This document shows positions 50,420 to 59,080 of a DNA stretch of 64,000 bases, in pieces. The translations under genes were made by a program, and so were the position numbers. The notes under the pieces were generated by a model. That model did not search any database. It saw only the letters and a list, made by a program, of their open reading frames with translations, and was not told the DNA's origin. Origin of the DNA: Phycisphaerae bacterium (GTDB lineage Bacteria; Planctomycetota; Phycisphaerae; Phycisphaerales; UBA1924); NCBI GenBank assembly GCA_016793805.1, contig JAEUIZ010000026.1:1-64000 (forward strand). The letters run 5' to 3'. The number at the start of each line of letters is the position of its first letter. The first letter of the stretch is position 1.

Positions 50420-51538
50420 TCACGCCAGCAGCGCCCCCACCGCCCGCCACACCGTCTCCACCTCGATCCGATCGACCCGGCAGCGCTCGGGGTGGTCGTC
50501 GGCCACCTCGGACTCGGGCAGCGTCGGGTCGGCCAGCACGATCCGCTCGCGCTCGACGGGGATCGTCGTCCAGCGATGGTCGGTGGGCCCAAAGAGCGTG
50601 ACGACGGGAACGCCCAGCGCCGCCGCCAGGTGCCGCGGGCCGGTGTCGTTGGTGACCATGATCCGCGCGCGCCCCGAGGCGAGCACGCCCATGAGCGAAC
50701 CGATCGTGCCCCCGCAGGCTGCCAGCGATGCCGCGCCGGCGCCGATGCCTCCGACGACCGCGGACACGACCTCGGCCTCGGCGGGCGAGCCGTTGACGAG
50801 CACGCGCATCCTCCCGACGCCAGCGACCCCCGCCGCGAGCCGTCGGCCGATCTCCGCGAAGCGCTCCGCGGGCCAGCGCTTCGCGGGGTTGTTCCCGCCC
50901 GGGTTCAGGATTGCCAGCGGCTCGTCCGGGGCCGCGCCTGCGCGCGCCAGCACCTCGCCCCCGGCCTGCCGCTGCGCCGCCGTTGCCGTGAGCCGCAGAC
51001 GCACGCCCGCCGGGATCTCGAACCCCGCCTCGGCCCGAGGTCCATCGAGCAGCGCCCGGGCCGCACGCAGGTAATACGCCACCGCCGACACGGGCGCGTA
51101 CCGCCCGTCGGCACGCCGCGGCGCCTCCAGCCGCTCCGTGAGCAGCAGGCTCCGCCCGTCGCGCGCATACCCCACCCGCCTCGGGATGCCAGCAAGCCGC
51201 GTCACCAGCGCCGTCGAGAACGAGTTGGTCAGCAGGAGCGCCGCCTGATACCGCCGCGGACGGAGCGTCCCCGCCACGCGCTTGGGGCCCATCATCCCCT
51301 GCGCCCGTTCGACGTGCATCTCGTCGACCAGCCCCGCGCCCTCGAGCACCTCGTCGATCCCAGGCCGGACCAGCCCGCCGATGAACCAGCCCCGAAGCCG
51401 CTCGCGGATCATCGCCGCGGCGGGCGTGGCCATCACCGCGTCTCCCACCCACGACGGGAACACGATCAGCAGCCGATTCGCCGCGCCGCCCGCGCGCGTC
51501 GGCTCCATCGGCTCTCGCTGGGTCGGCTCGGGCGTCAT
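50420..51538 (-). CDS. Glycosyltransferase family 9 (heptosyltransferase-like)
   Basis: 372 residues. GT9 Rossmann domains: N-terminal LLIVFPSWVGDAVMATPAAA (near residue 22) and C-terminal sugar-nucleotide region with ILNPGGNNPAKRWPAERFAE and VTNDTGPRHLAAALGVPVVTLFG followed by PTDHRWTTI. This matches ADP-heptose:LPS heptosyltransferase II (WaaF-type). It overlaps the upstream GmhB-like phosphatase gene by ATGA; that enzyme dephosphorylates heptose bisphosphate in ADP-heptose synthesis, which supports a heptose role. Acts at the inner face of the membrane on lipid-linked core. Confidence 0.86.
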   Translation of the reverse strand: MTPEPTQREPMEPTRAGGAANRLLIVFPSWVGDAVMATPAAAMIRERLRGWFIGGLVRPGIDEVLEGAGLVDEMHVERAQGMMGPKRVAGTLRPRRYQAALLLTNSFSTALVTRLAGIPRRVGYARDGRSLLLTERLEAPRRADGRYAPVSAVAYYLRAARALLDGPRAEAGFEIPAGVRLRLTATAAQRQAGGEVLARAGAAPDEPLAILNPGGNNPAKRWPAERFAEIGRRLAAGVAGVGRMRVLVNGSPAEAEVVSAVVGGIGAGAASLAACGGTIGSLMGVLASGRARIMVTNDTGPRHLAAALGVPVVTLFGPTDHRWTTIPVERERIVLADPTLPESEVADDHPERCRVDRIEVETVWRAVGALLA

Positions 51539-52113
51539 CGTCCCGCCAGAATACGCGACGCGGCCTCGGGCATGTCCCGCGCGTCCCGCCCCAGCAGCAC
51601 GCACCGATCCGCCGCCAGCCCCGCGGCCACGCCCGCCTCGATGTCCCGCGGCGCGTCGCCAATGAGCCACGACCGCGCGAGGTCCAGACCCAGGTCCCGC
51701 GCCGCGGCCTCGATCATCCCCGGCCCCGGCTTCCGCCACGGGTGCTCGCGCGCGAACTCCGCGACCGTCCCCTTCGGATGGAACGGGCACACATAGACCG
51801 CCTCGATCAGCCCCTCCCCCATCGCCGGGTCGGTCAGCAACTCGCGCAGACGCGCGTTGACGCGCCCGACCGTTTCGAGCGTCGCGCCCCCGCGCGCCAC
51901 AACGCCCTGGTTGCTCACCACGACGAGCCGATACCCCGCGCGGCGCAGCCGCACGCATCCCTCCAGCGCCCCCGGGAGCAGCCGCACCAGCGAGGGATCG
52001 ACCACGTCGCCCGGGGCCGCGGGCGGCGGGGGCGCGGGCAGCGCGCGGGCCGCCATCAGCGTGTCGTCCCGATCGAGGAACACCGCCGCGTCGCCGCGCG
52101 TTGCGCCGCTCAT
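51535..52113 (-). CDS. HAD phosphatase, GmhB/HisB-N-like
   Basis: 192 residues from 52113, chosen for the ATGA overlap with yidD; a longer start at 52128 is possible. HAD motifs: [10 protein letters not shown] (DxDxT; near residue 10), [16 protein letters not shown] (Lys) and [12 protein letters not shown]. In the family, zinc is held by a Cys-x-His...Cys-x-Cys set; here CPFHP is present but the second pair is replaced by EHPWRKP, so zinc binding is probably lost. Likely D-glycero-D-manno-heptose 1,7-bisphosphate phosphatase by its partner GT9; histidinol-type activity is the alternative. Confidence 0.84.
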   Translation of the reverse strand: MSGATRGDAAVFLDRDDTLMAARALPAPPPPAAPGDVVDPSLVRLLPGALEGCVRLRRAGYRLVVVSNQGVVARGGATLETVGRVNARLRELLTDPAMGEGLIEAVYVCPFHPKGTVAEFAREHPWRKPGPGMIEAAARDLGLDLARSWLIGDAPRDIEAGVAAGLAADRCVLLGRDARDMPEAASRILAGR

Positions 52114-52370
52114 CGCCGAGCCCCGCATCGATCGCCCTCGCGCCGGGCCGGGACCGGATCGAACCCGTGCCCGCCCCAGGGGTGGCACCGCAGCAATCGC
52201 CGCGCCGTCAGCCACGTCCCGCGCACCGGGCCGTGCTCCCGGTACGCCCCGATCGCGTACTCGCTGCACGTCGGCACGAATCGGCAGTGGCCCCCCATCA
52301 GCGGCGAGAGCGCCGCCTGGTACAGCCGGATCGCCAGCACGAACGGCATCGAGGCCCAGCGCCGGATCAT
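52110..52370 (-). CDS. yidD: Membrane protein insertion efficiency factor YidD
   Basis: 86 residues. Signature [18 protein letters not shown] followed by [15 protein letters not shown] and [16 protein letters not shown]. An amphipathic N-terminal helix associates with the inner face of the membrane and aids YidC-dependent insertion. It overlaps rnpA (ATGA) upstream and the HAD gene downstream. The usual order rpmH-rnpA-yidD-yidC is broken: rpmH is not upstream of rnpA and no yidC follows. Confidence 0.95.
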   Translation of the reverse strand: MIRRWASMPFVLAIRLYQAALSPLMGGHCRFVPTCSEYAIGAYREHGPVRGTWLTARRLLRCHPWGGHGFDPVPARREGDRCGARR

Positions 52371-52744
52371 CGGGCCTCCCCCACGTCGCGAGTGGTCAGC
52401 GACTTCGCCGCCTCGACCAGCACCCGCGAGAACCCCGCCAGCCCCATCCGCGTCGGCCCCCGCACCGAGACCACCAGGTCGTACCCCTCAAACCCGCCCG
52501 GCATCGGCAACTCGTGCTGGTGCAAACGAAATGCCTCGCGAATCAGCCGCTTCACGCGGTTGCGTTCGACCGCCCCGCCCACCGCTCGACCGACCTGCAG
52601 CCCCAGCCGCCACCGGGCGCCGCCGTTGGGCCGAACCGCGCACACCACTGGCCCCTGGGCCCGCGAGCGTCTCGCGGATCGGACCGCCTCGAACTCGCGC
52701 GCGTGCTCCAGCCGCTGATCCCGCCGAAACCCAAGCCGCGCCAT
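52367..52744 (-). CDS. rnpA: Ribonuclease P protein component
   Basis: 125 residues; binds RNase P RNA and helps mature tRNA 5' ends. The signature [16 protein letters not shown] is at about residues 60-75, with the usual [20 protein letters not shown] start (the FxxVxxxG/R region) and VRGPTR late. Start 52744 ([10 protein letters not shown]) chosen over longer frames without support. It lies 62 bases after the cls stop. No rpmH is found in that gap. Confidence 0.93.
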   Translation of the reverse strand: MARLGFRRDQRLEHAREFEAVRSARRSRAQGPVVCAVRPNGGARWRLGLQVGRAVGGAVERNRVKRLIREAFRLHQHELPMPGGFEGYDLVVSVRGPTRMGLAGFSRVLVEAAKSLTTRDVGEAR

Positions 52745-52806
52745 GATCAACCATAGCCGACTCCCCCCCACGCGATCGCCGCCGACGTCCCGTCGCGCCC
52801 AGAGCC

Positions 52807-54252
52807 TCAGAGCACCGGCGTGAGCAGCCGGGCGGTGTTCTCCAGCGCCCGCGTCCAGATCGGCCGACGCGTCCACTCCGCCTCGTCGATCTCGTCCGAC
52901 TCCTCCATGTACCCGGTCTGCAACAGCCGCACCTGGCTCGCCACGTCCGAGTCGTACACGAACAGCGTCACCTCGTAGTTGATGTAGAAACTCCGCATGT
53001 CGATGTTCGCCGACCCGATCATCGCCACGTCCGAGTCCACCGTCAGCGTCTTGGCGTGCAGGAGCCCGGGTCGATGGCGATAGACGCGCACTCCCGCCGC
53101 GAGCAACTCGGACAGGTGCGACCGGCCCGCGGCCCCGACGATCATCCCGTCCGACCGCTTCGGGACCACCACGCTCACGCGCACGCCCCGCAGCGCCGCG
53201 CCGATCAGAGCCTCCTTCGTCGCCTCGTCGGGCACGAAGTAGGGCGTGGTGAGCAGCACCTCCTCCCGGGCCGCGAACAGCGCCGAGACCACCACGTCCC
53301 GGATCGTCGCCCGCGAGGCCCCGGGCCCGCTGGGAACCACTTGCACCAGGCTCCCCGCGCCCGGCACCGCCCGCTCCGGGAGCCAGGTGTCGGCGTGCTC
53401 CGCGCGACCCGTCTCCAACGCCCAGTCACGGAGCAGCACCAGCGCCAGCGCTTGGGCCGCCGGGCCCTCGATGCGCGCCGAGGCGTCGATCCACGGGCCC
53501 GCGCGGCGGATGGGGTGATAGCCGAACCGCTCGTCGGTGATGTTCTGGCTCCCCGTGTACGCGATCCATCCGTCGATGACGGCGATCTTCCGGTGGTTGC
53601 GCACGTCCAGCCGCGCCGCCAGCGCCCGCGCCGCCGAGACCGGGAGCGCGGCCACCACCTCCACCCCCGCCCGCCGAAGTCGTGACGTGAGCGCGCCACC
53701 AAGGAACGCCTTGCTCCCCACCGCGTCCGCCAGCACCCGGCACGCGACCCCGCGACCCCGCGCCCGAACGAGCGCCTCGGCCACGCGCTCCCCCGCGCTG
53801 TGATCCATCCAGATGTAATATAATAAATGGCAGTGCGACCTCGCCGCGTCGATGTCCCGCACCAGTGAGTCGATCATCCCCGCGCTCCCCGCGAAGAGCG
53901 AGACGAGGTTCCCCCGCAGCGGCGGGAGGTCCCCCACCAGCGTCGCCAGGTCCGCCAGGTGCCGATACGGCTCGCACTCCTCGCCCCAGTCCTGCCCGCG
54001 GGCGCGCCAGAGCACCGACGCCTCGCTCACCAGTTCCCGCGTGATCGACTCCTGCCGCGCCACACGCCCGCGCCCCGGACGGATCTCGCCCACGATCGCG
54101 TAGCACACCACGCCGACCCACGGCACGGGCACCAGCAGCACCATCAGCCACGCCAGCGTCGCCGGCACCGGACGCCGGGACATGATCACACGCCCCGCCA
54201 GGATCACTCGGCACACATAGTCCGCGATGAACAGCGCCGTCGCGATGTTCAC
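52807..54252 (-). CDS. cls: Cardiolipin synthase (phospholipase D type)
   Basis: 481 residues. Two N-terminal membrane helices ([20 protein letters not shown] region, to ~55) precede two HKD catalytic motifs: HRKIAVID at 220-227 (H220, K222, D227) followed by YTGSQN, and HAKTLTVD at 399-406 (H399, K401, D406) followed by GSANID. It condenses two phosphatidylglycerols, or PE with PG, to cardiolipin. ATGA overlap with the DUF167 gene. The C-terminal ATS-type tail is [16 protein letters not shown]. Confidence high. Confidence 0.95.
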   Translation of the reverse strand: MNIATALFIADYVCRVILAGRVIMSRRPVPATLAWLMVLLVPVPWVGVVCYAIVGEIRPGRGRVARQESITRELVSEASVLWRARGQDWGEECEPYRHLADLATLVGDLPPLRGNLVSLFAGSAGMIDSLVRDIDAARSHCHLLYYIWMDHSAGERVAEALVRARGRGVACRVLADAVGSKAFLGGALTSRLRRAGVEVVAALPVSAARALAARLDVRNHRKIAVIDGWIAYTGSQNITDERFGYHPIRRAGPWIDASARIEGPAAQALALVLLRDWALETGRAEHADTWLPERAVPGAGSLVQVVPSGPGASRATIRDVVVSALFAAREEVLLTTPYFVPDEATKEALIGAALRGVRVSVVVPKRSDGMIVGAAGRSHLSELLAAGVRVYRHRPGLLHAKTLTVDSDVAMIGSANIDMRSFYINYEVTLFVYDSDVASQVRLLQTGYMEESDEIDEAEWTRRPIWTRALENTARLLTPVL

Positions 54253-54581
54253 GCCACACCCCCCCGCTTCCCTCGCGCGTCAGGCCGCCGCTCCTCCCCA
54301 CCGTTCCCACGACCCTCCTCGCCCCAAAGCAGCGCGCGCACCGCCGACTCGCTCGCCCCGCGCACCTCGACCACCTTCTCCGCTCGTCCGTGGCCCGACA
54401 CCACCTCCACGTCCTGCTGCCGCACGCCCAGCGCCCTCGCCAGCAGAGCACAGATCGCCTCGTTCGCCCTCCCGCCCTCCGGCGGCGCCGACACCCGCAC
54501 CTTCAGCCGATCCCCCAGCGGCCCCACGATCTCGTCGGACCTCGCGCCCGGCACCGCCTTGATCGCCACCCGAACCGCCAC
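54249..54581 (-). CDS. DUF167 (YggU-type) protein
   Basis: 110 residues. Family pattern is present: [29 protein letters not shown] and [16 protein letters not shown]. The C-terminal ~25 residues are a basic Gly/Arg tail beyond the usual length. Function is not established in the family. It overlaps cls by ATGA and is 13 bases after the fucosyltransferase-like stop. Confidence 0.9.
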   Translation of the reverse strand: MAVRVAIKAVPGARSDEIVGPLGDRLKVRVSAPPEGGRANEAICALLARALGVRQQDVEVVSGHGRAEKVVEVRGASESAVRALLWGEEGRGNGGEERRPDARGKRGGVA

Positions 54582-54594
54582 GACGCCTCCCTCC

Positions 54595-55560
54595 CTACCC
54601 GCGCCCCTCCGTTCGACCCACCTTCTCGCGTCCCGCCGCTCGCGCCACCGCCCGCGCCGCCTCCGCGTTCAGCGCCCCGTCCAGGTCCGACTCCACGGCC
54701 AACTCGGGCCGGCCGGGGATCAGGTCCAGCCGCGTCCCGGGATAGAACACCGTCGGCATCGCGCCCAGGTAGAAACTCCACGCGCTGAAACTCGACCCCG
54801 CCGTCGTCAGCAGCACCCGCGCCCGAGACATCCGCACGATGTCCACGATCGACGGCGCGTCCGGCGACCGCGTCACCCCGGGAAGCCGAAGGATCGCGTC
54901 GATCTGGCCCTCCTTCGCGTCCGAGTACACCCGCACCGGCATCGCCTCGCCCAGCGCCGCACGCACCGACTCGATCGCCCGGATGTACCACTCGTCCGCG
55001 ATCGTCGTGCCCGCGTCCCCCGCGAACGCCGCCCCATACGGCAGCGTCCGCTTGTCGCCCCGGCGAACGTGCGCCGCGATCACTCCGCCCCCACGCCCCT
55101 CCCCCCTTTCCACCGTCGCGGTCACGCCATCGTCGGCCTCGAGCATCCGGCGGACCCGCGGGCTCAGCATCTCGTGCAGCCGCCGCGAGACCAACTCGCG
55201 GTGCGCTTCGAGCCCCGCGAACCATCCCTCCCACCCCTTGAACACCACCACGCTCGTGCCCCCGCCGCGCGACGCCTCCGAGGCCATGAACGCCTCCGCG
55301 GCCTCCTGCGCCACACGTCGCCCCCGCGCCAGAACCCACGCCCGCCTCACCCCGCGCACGTACCCCGCGGACCGAAACAGCCCCATGTAGTACCGAAGGT
55401 CCCTCTCCCCGCGCAGCAGCGGCCCGATCTTCGGCTGCGTCCAGCGCGGCGCGAGCATCCCCACCCCGTGCCGCGACCGAAACACCTCCGCTCGCGCCCA
55501 GGGGAACAGCATGTTGCCCAGACCCGTTCGCCCCACATCGGCATAGGCGTACACCGTCAT
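54595..55560 (-). CDS. Alpha-1,2-fucosyltransferase-like (GT11) protein
   Basis: 321 residues. The sequence begins [15 protein letters not shown]-like (GNQLF motif form in GT11: N-terminal GLGNMLF) and has HVRRGDK at about residue 175, the HxRRGDY donor motif. Later [15 protein letters not shown] and [16 protein letters not shown] match the SxFS.W end region of GT11. It would transfer fucose from GDP-fucose to a surface glycan. A Gly-rich Glu/Arg loop (ERGEGRGGG) just before the motif is unusual. It is first in a minus-strand run that continues to cls and rnpA, divergent from tatC with a 105-base gap. Confidence 0.75.
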   Translation of the reverse strand: MTVYAYADVGRTGLGNMLFPWARAEVFRSRHGVGMLAPRWTQPKIGPLLRGERDLRYYMGLFRSAGYVRGVRRAWVLARGRRVAQEAAEAFMASEASRGGGTSVVVFKGWEGWFAGLEAHRELVSRRLHEMLSPRVRRMLEADDGVTATVERGEGRGGGVIAAHVRRGDKRTLPYGAAFAGDAGTTIADEWYIRAIESVRAALGEAMPVRVYSDAKEGQIDAILRLPGVTRSPDAPSIVDIVRMSRARVLLTTAGSSFSAWSFYLGAMPTVFYPGTRLDLIPGRPELAVESDLDGALNAEAARAVARAAGREKVGRTEGRG

Positions 55561-55665
55561 CGCTGCTCCACACGCCCGCCCCGCACCGCAGTCTACGCGA
55601 ACCCCCCCAGCGCACACCTCTCTCGTCCACGACGCCCCGCCCCCCGCGCGTATCCTCTCCCTCCC

Positions 55666-56664
55666 ATGCCTCCGACCGTCGATCGCTCCCGGCTCACCGA
55701 CCCTCGGAGCATGTCCTTCGGCGCCCACCTCGAAGAACTCCGCCGACGACTCATCTACGCCCTCCTCAGCATCCTCCCCATCTTCATCCTCACCCTCGCC
55801 TTCGGCGACGACCTCCTCCGCTTCCTCATCGCGCCGGCACAGGCCCAACTCCGCGCCGCCGGCCTCCCCGCCAGTTTCCAGGCCACCGGTCCACTCGAAA
55901 CCCTCTCCGCCTGGCTCAAGGTCTCCGGCGTCCTCACCATCGCCGCCGGCGTCCCCGCCATCCTCCTCCAACTCTGGCTCTTCGTCGCCCCCGGCCTCTA
56001 CCCCCACGAGCAACGCTTCGGGCGACTCCTCGCCCCCCTGAGCCTCCTCCTCTCCGCTGTCGGCCTCGTCTTCCTCTACCTCGTCATGCTCCCCGCCATG
56101 CTCGCCTTCCTCATCCACTTCGGCGCCGCCCTGGGCCACCCCGACGCCGGCGTCGCCACGCTGCCCCCGGACGCCGTACTCCCCACCGTCCCGATCTTCC
56201 CCGGCGACCCCGTCACCCCGCCCCCGGGCTCGATCTGGTTCAACCAACTCCTCCAGGAACTCCGCATCGCCGTCCCCGACAAGGGCGGCGTCCGCGGCGT
56301 GCCCATGACCCTCAGTTCCGCCATCGCCCAGCAGTACCGCGTCAGCGAGTACGTCAACCTCGTCTTCACCATGGCCCTCGCCTTCGCCATCGGATTCCAG
56401 ACCCCCGTCGTCATGCTCCTCCTCGGGTGGACCAGCCTCGTCAATCGCGCCTTCCTCGCCGGCCGCCGCAAGTACGCCGGCCTGGTCTGCTGCATCGTCG
56501 CGGCGATCCTCACGCCCAGCCCCGACCCCTTCTCCATGATGATCCTCGCCGTCCCGCTCTATGGGCTCTTCGAACTCGGGCTGGCGCTGATGCGCTTCCT
56601 CCCCGCCGGTCGCGTCGCCGCGGGGCTCGGCGCGCGCGAGGGCCCCGACGCGGGCGAGCCGTGA
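55666..56664 (+). CDS. tatC: Sec-independent translocase subunit TatC
   Basis: 332 residues with six membrane segments. Conserved start HLEELRRRLIYAL (21-33), including the Glu and Arg needed for signal recognition, and the end region AFAIGFQTPVVMLLLG and MILAVPLYGLFELGL. Between segment 3 (about 135-152) and segment 4 (about 228) there is an unusually long Pro/Gly-rich periplasmic loop of ~75 residues where ~20 is normal. TatC recognises twin-arginine signals and with TatA/B exports folded proteins. tatA is not in the window. One base separates its stop from tadA. Confidence 0.95.
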   Translation: MPPTVDRSRLTDPRSMSFGAHLEELRRRLIYALLSILPIFILTLAFGDDLLRFLIAPAQAQLRAAGLPASFQATGPLETLSAWLKVSGVLTIAAGVPAILLQLWLFVAPGLYPHEQRFGRLLAPLSLLLSAVGLVFLYLVMLPAMLAFLIHFGAALGHPDAGVATLPPDAVLPTVPIFPGDPVTPPPGSIWFNQLLQELRIAVPDKGGVRGVPMTLSSAIAQQYRVSEYVNLVFTMALAFAIGFQTPVVMLLLGWTSLVNRAFLAGRRKYAGLVCCIVAAILTPSPDPFSMMILAVPLYGLFELGLALMRFLPAGRVAAGLGAREGPDAGEP

Positions 56665-56665
56665 C

Positions 56666-57286
56666 ATGGGCGCCCTCCGCCGAATCTGGTCCGCGCTCCG
56701 TGGCTCCCCCACCCCGCCACCCACCCCGACCCCCACCCCGACCCCCGGTACGCCCGCCGATCCCACTCGCGCCCGTTCCCGCACCACGCCACCGACCGGC
56801 CCCCTCGAACAGCCGACGGATCTCGACCTCCGCATGATGGCCCGAGCGCTCGACCTCGCGCGCCAGGCCGCCAGCATGGGCGAGGTTCCCGTCGGTGCCG
56901 TCGTCTACGAGACCGCCACCGGCCGCGTCCTGGGCGAGGGCGCCAACCGCCGCGAGATCGACCACGACCCCGCCGCCCACGCCGAACTCCTCGCCATCCG
57001 CGCCGCCTGCGCCGCGCGCGGCGACTGGCGACTCTCGGACTGCTCACTCGCCGTCACCCTCGAGCCCTGCCCCATGTGCGCGGGCCTCATCGTCAACGCC
57101 CGCGTCGGGCGCCTGCTCTTCGGCGCGCCCGACCCCAAGGCCGGCGCCACCGGCTCGCTCCTCCGCCTCACCGAAGACCCGCGCCTCAACCACCGCGTCA
57201 CGCCGATCGGCGGAGTCCTGGCCGACGAGGCCGCCGCCGAACTCCGCGCGTTCTTCCGCGCCCTGCGCGACCGCCGCGAGACCTAG
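56666..57286 (+). CDS. tadA: tRNA-specific adenosine deaminase
   Basis: 206 residues. Edits A34 to inosine in tRNA-Arg(ACG). Zinc site and proton shuttle: H105-A-E107 in DHDPAAHAELLA and C135-x2-C138 in TLEPCPMCAGL. VPVGAVV and GATGSLLRL also match. The first ~55 residues are a Pro/Thr low-complexity extension (encoded by repeated ccccgac units), not found in typical 150-165 residue TadA; a start at the ATG near 56834 would give the standard form. It is one base from the tatC stop. Confidence 0.93.
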   Translation: MGALRRIWSALRGSPTPPPTPTPTPTPGTPADPTRARSRTTPPTGPLEQPTDLDLRMMARALDLARQAASMGEVPVGAVVYETATGRVLGEGANRREIDHDPAAHAELLAIRAACAARGDWRLSDCSLAVTLEPCPMCAGLIVNARVGRLLFGAPDPKAGATGSLLRLTEDPRLNHRVTPIGGVLADEAAAELRAFFRALRDRRET

Positions 57287-57319
57287 CCCAACAGCGTCAG
57301 CGTCGCCAGCCCCCCCGGC

Positions 57320-57348
57320 AAAAACAACAAGGCCCCGACTGCGGGGCC
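57320..57348 (-). terminator. Rho-independent terminator for the PEP-CTERM-like gene
   Basis: On the minus strand, GGCCCCG (57342-57348 side) pairs with CGGGGCC (57331-57337 side) with a four-base loop, followed by TTGTTGTTTTT. It begins about 30 bases after the stop at 57378. On the plus strand no T run follows, so it acts mainly for the minus strand. Confidence 0.85.
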
Positions 57349-57377
57349 CTGTCCAAGCGTGTATCAGAGTCGATCGA

Positions 57378-58043
57378 TCAGCGGCGGCGACGGCGGGCCG
57401 CACCAAGGCCCAGGCCCAGCAGCGCCAGGCTCGCCGGGGCGGGGACGACCGCGCCGGAGACCTGCGTGCTCACGCCGGAGAACGACGACGTGAAGAAGTT
57501 GCCGGGCGAGCCAACGTACAACTGCACGATCGCGCCCGAGTAGGGCGGAGGATTGGGGGCGAAACTCAGCGGGAACGAGCCGCCCGACGGCCCGTTGAAC
57601 AGCCCGTCCTGCGGGCCGTTGTCGTTGAGGTTCACGCCGCTCAGCAGACCGTTGAAGAACACCGCCGGGCCGTTGGCGATGAACTGCCCGTTCACCGTCC
57701 CGGTGATCGTGTCCCCGTCGGCATCGGTGATCGTGATCGAGCCCGCGCCGTTCGCCGTCGTCCCGAGAATGCCCGAGACCGTCAGCGTGACATTCACAAG
57801 GCCAACCGCGAAGCCCGGGTCGTACAGCGCCGTGTTCGCGCCGGGCGTCTGCAAGCGGGTCACGTCGCCCGTCGTGCGCAGCACGCCCGTGTCGACGCCG
57901 TCGGCCGTGAACTGCATCAAGCCTTGGTTATACGCACCGTCCAACTCGGTAAAGCCGAACGTGAAGATGGACTGCTGCGCCGACGCTCCGGTCGCCGCGG
58001 CCGCCACCCCAACAACGCCAGCCAGCACAGATGACTTGCGCAT
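57378..58043 (-). CDS. Exported protein with PEP-CTERM sorting tail
   Basis: 221 residues. Signal peptide ~1-22 (ATGASAQ). Beta-rich body with Asn/Gly/Thr (ITITDADGDTITGTVNG). The tail VVPAPASLALLGLGLGAA plus five Arg is the clearest VPAP-type PEP-CTERM signal in the window; the exosortase-like processing enzyme is not in the window. GAGGAG sits about 8 bases before the start at 58043, with a promoter candidate upstream and a hairpin terminator after. No function is suggested. Confidence 0.82.
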   Translation of the reverse strand: MRKSSVLAGVVGVAAAATGASAQQSIFTFGFTELDGAYNQGLMQFTADGVDTGVLRTTGDVTRLQTPGANTALYDPGFAVGLVNVTLTVSGILGTTANGAGSITITDADGDTITGTVNGQFIANGPAVFFNGLLSGVNLNDNGPQDGLFNGPSGGSFPLSFAPNPPPYSGAIVQLYVGSPGNFFTSSFSGVSTQVSGAVVPAPASLALLGLGLGAARRRRR

Positions 58044-58115
58044 CGTCTCTACTCCTCACAACGACCTGGTTCCGCCGGCCGTCCGGCTAGTACCAATCTG
58101 CACTCTCCAAGTCAC

Positions 58116-58143
58116 AGGATACCGGTCTCCCCCACAAACGCAA
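58116..58143 (-). promoter_or_regulatory. Candidate promoter of the PEP-CTERM-like gene
   Basis: On the minus strand TTGCGT and TATCCT are spaced by 16 bases, about 73 bases before the ATG at 58043. A GAGGAG ribosome site follows downstream. Confidence 0.45.
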
Positions 58144-58290
58144 GGGCTGTTTTCGGAATTGCCAGTGTTTCGCGCCGATTTTTTTGATCGTATTGCGTTA
58201 GGAATGGGCCAATTGTCGATTCGCAGCCCAGGAACCCGCTTAGGACGTGGCGATCTCGGCTATGGATGGATTTTGATTGGATCCATGGAT

Positions 58291-58356
58291 GTCCTATAAC
58301 CATGTGCATAACTTTTGGAGCGTTGCCGTGATGCGGCCCCTCGTGCGTTATAGGAC
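58291..58356. repeat. Perfect 10-base inverted repeat GTCCTATAAC / GTTATAGGAC
   Basis: Left arm 58291-58300, right arm 58347-58356, 46-base spacer. Arms do not extend. Each arm includes a TATA-like hexamer (CTATAA, TTATAG), so it could be a regulator site, a pair of divergent -10 boxes, or a long hairpin in RNA. The next gene on the minus strand reads away from it. Confidence 0.6.
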
Positions 58357-58392
58357 TACTAACCGGTTGGACGCGACCTGATACGGGTCACG

Positions 58393-59007
58393 CTACTCGG
58401 CCACCATCGCCACGCACGCGCGCTCGATCCGTTCCAGCCGGGCACGAGCATCCGAGAGCGACGCCTCGGCCTGGGACTCGACGCCCGCCCGTGTGTCCTC
58501 CGCCAGCGAGGCGGCATTCACCGCGACGTTCCATCTCGACGCCCGCGCCGCGGACTCCGCGAGGATCGCCGCGATCGCCAGGTCGCTGTGCAGGTGCCGG
58601 TTCGTCTTTGGTGCCAGCGACTCGAACAGCCGGAGGAGGTCTGCGCACGCGGCGATGACGGCAAGGGGCGGCTGGGTCGCCGCCAGTTGGGCCGCCGGAA
58701 GGTCCGCTCGCCTCGGATCGCCCTCCGGGAGCCGCCACAACTCGTTCATCACCGCATACGCGGCGGCGTCCTCGTCGGAGAGCGTGAGGAGTAGTTCCCC
58801 GGCCCGAGCCAAGGCAGCGTCGGCCCGCGCGAGTTCGGGCTGGTGCTCGGCGAGCGACTTCTTCCCGATCGAGTAGGCGACCACCATGCGCGCCAGCGAC
58901 GCCGAGAGCGCCGCGGCCGCCGAGGCCACCGCCCCGCCGCCCGGCGCCGGGGTCTTGGACGCGATCCGCGACAGCAACTCGCCGAATGGAAGCGCCGAGA
59001 GCGACAT
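58393..59007 (-). CDS. Cyclodeaminase/cyclohydrolase family protein (FchA-like)
   Basis: 204 residues; start MSLSALPFGE at 59007. Family PF04961-type motif LLSRIASKTPAPGGGAVASA at about residues 11-30 and SASLARMVVAYSIGK, then helices with AILAESAARASRWNVAVNAA. Members are formiminotetrahydrofolate cyclodeaminase or methenyl-THF cyclohydrolase in one-carbon metabolism. Which substrate is used cannot be told; no formiminotransferase or glycine-cleavage gene is near. The SerA-like gene starts 73 bases away on the other strand, which could give a one-carbon/serine link, only by inference. Confidence 0.8.
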   Translation of the reverse strand: MSLSALPFGELLSRIASKTPAPGGGAVASAAAALSASLARMVVAYSIGKKSLAEHQPELARADAALARAGELLLTLSDEDAAAYAVMNELWRLPEGDPRRADLPAAQLAATQPPLAVIAACADLLRLFESLAPKTNRHLHSDLAIAAILAESAARASRWNVAVNAASLAEDTRAGVESQAEASLSDARARLERIERACVAMVAE

Positions 59008-59080
59008 GCGTGGATGGTAGCGACGGCCTGGCCCGCGCACGCCCGCCGCGCCCCAAAACCCCGCCGGATACACTGCGGCC

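Larger units (their letters stand above)
58044..58392. other. 349-base AT-richer gap with promoter and inverted repeat
   Basis: No gene. It holds the leader and promoter of the PEP-CTERM-like gene at 58044-58143, then a stretch of lower GC (58170-58360) with T and A runs unlike the rest of the window, and a perfect 10-base inverted repeat. Nothing recognisable as tRNA or known RNA is seen. Confidence 0.6.
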
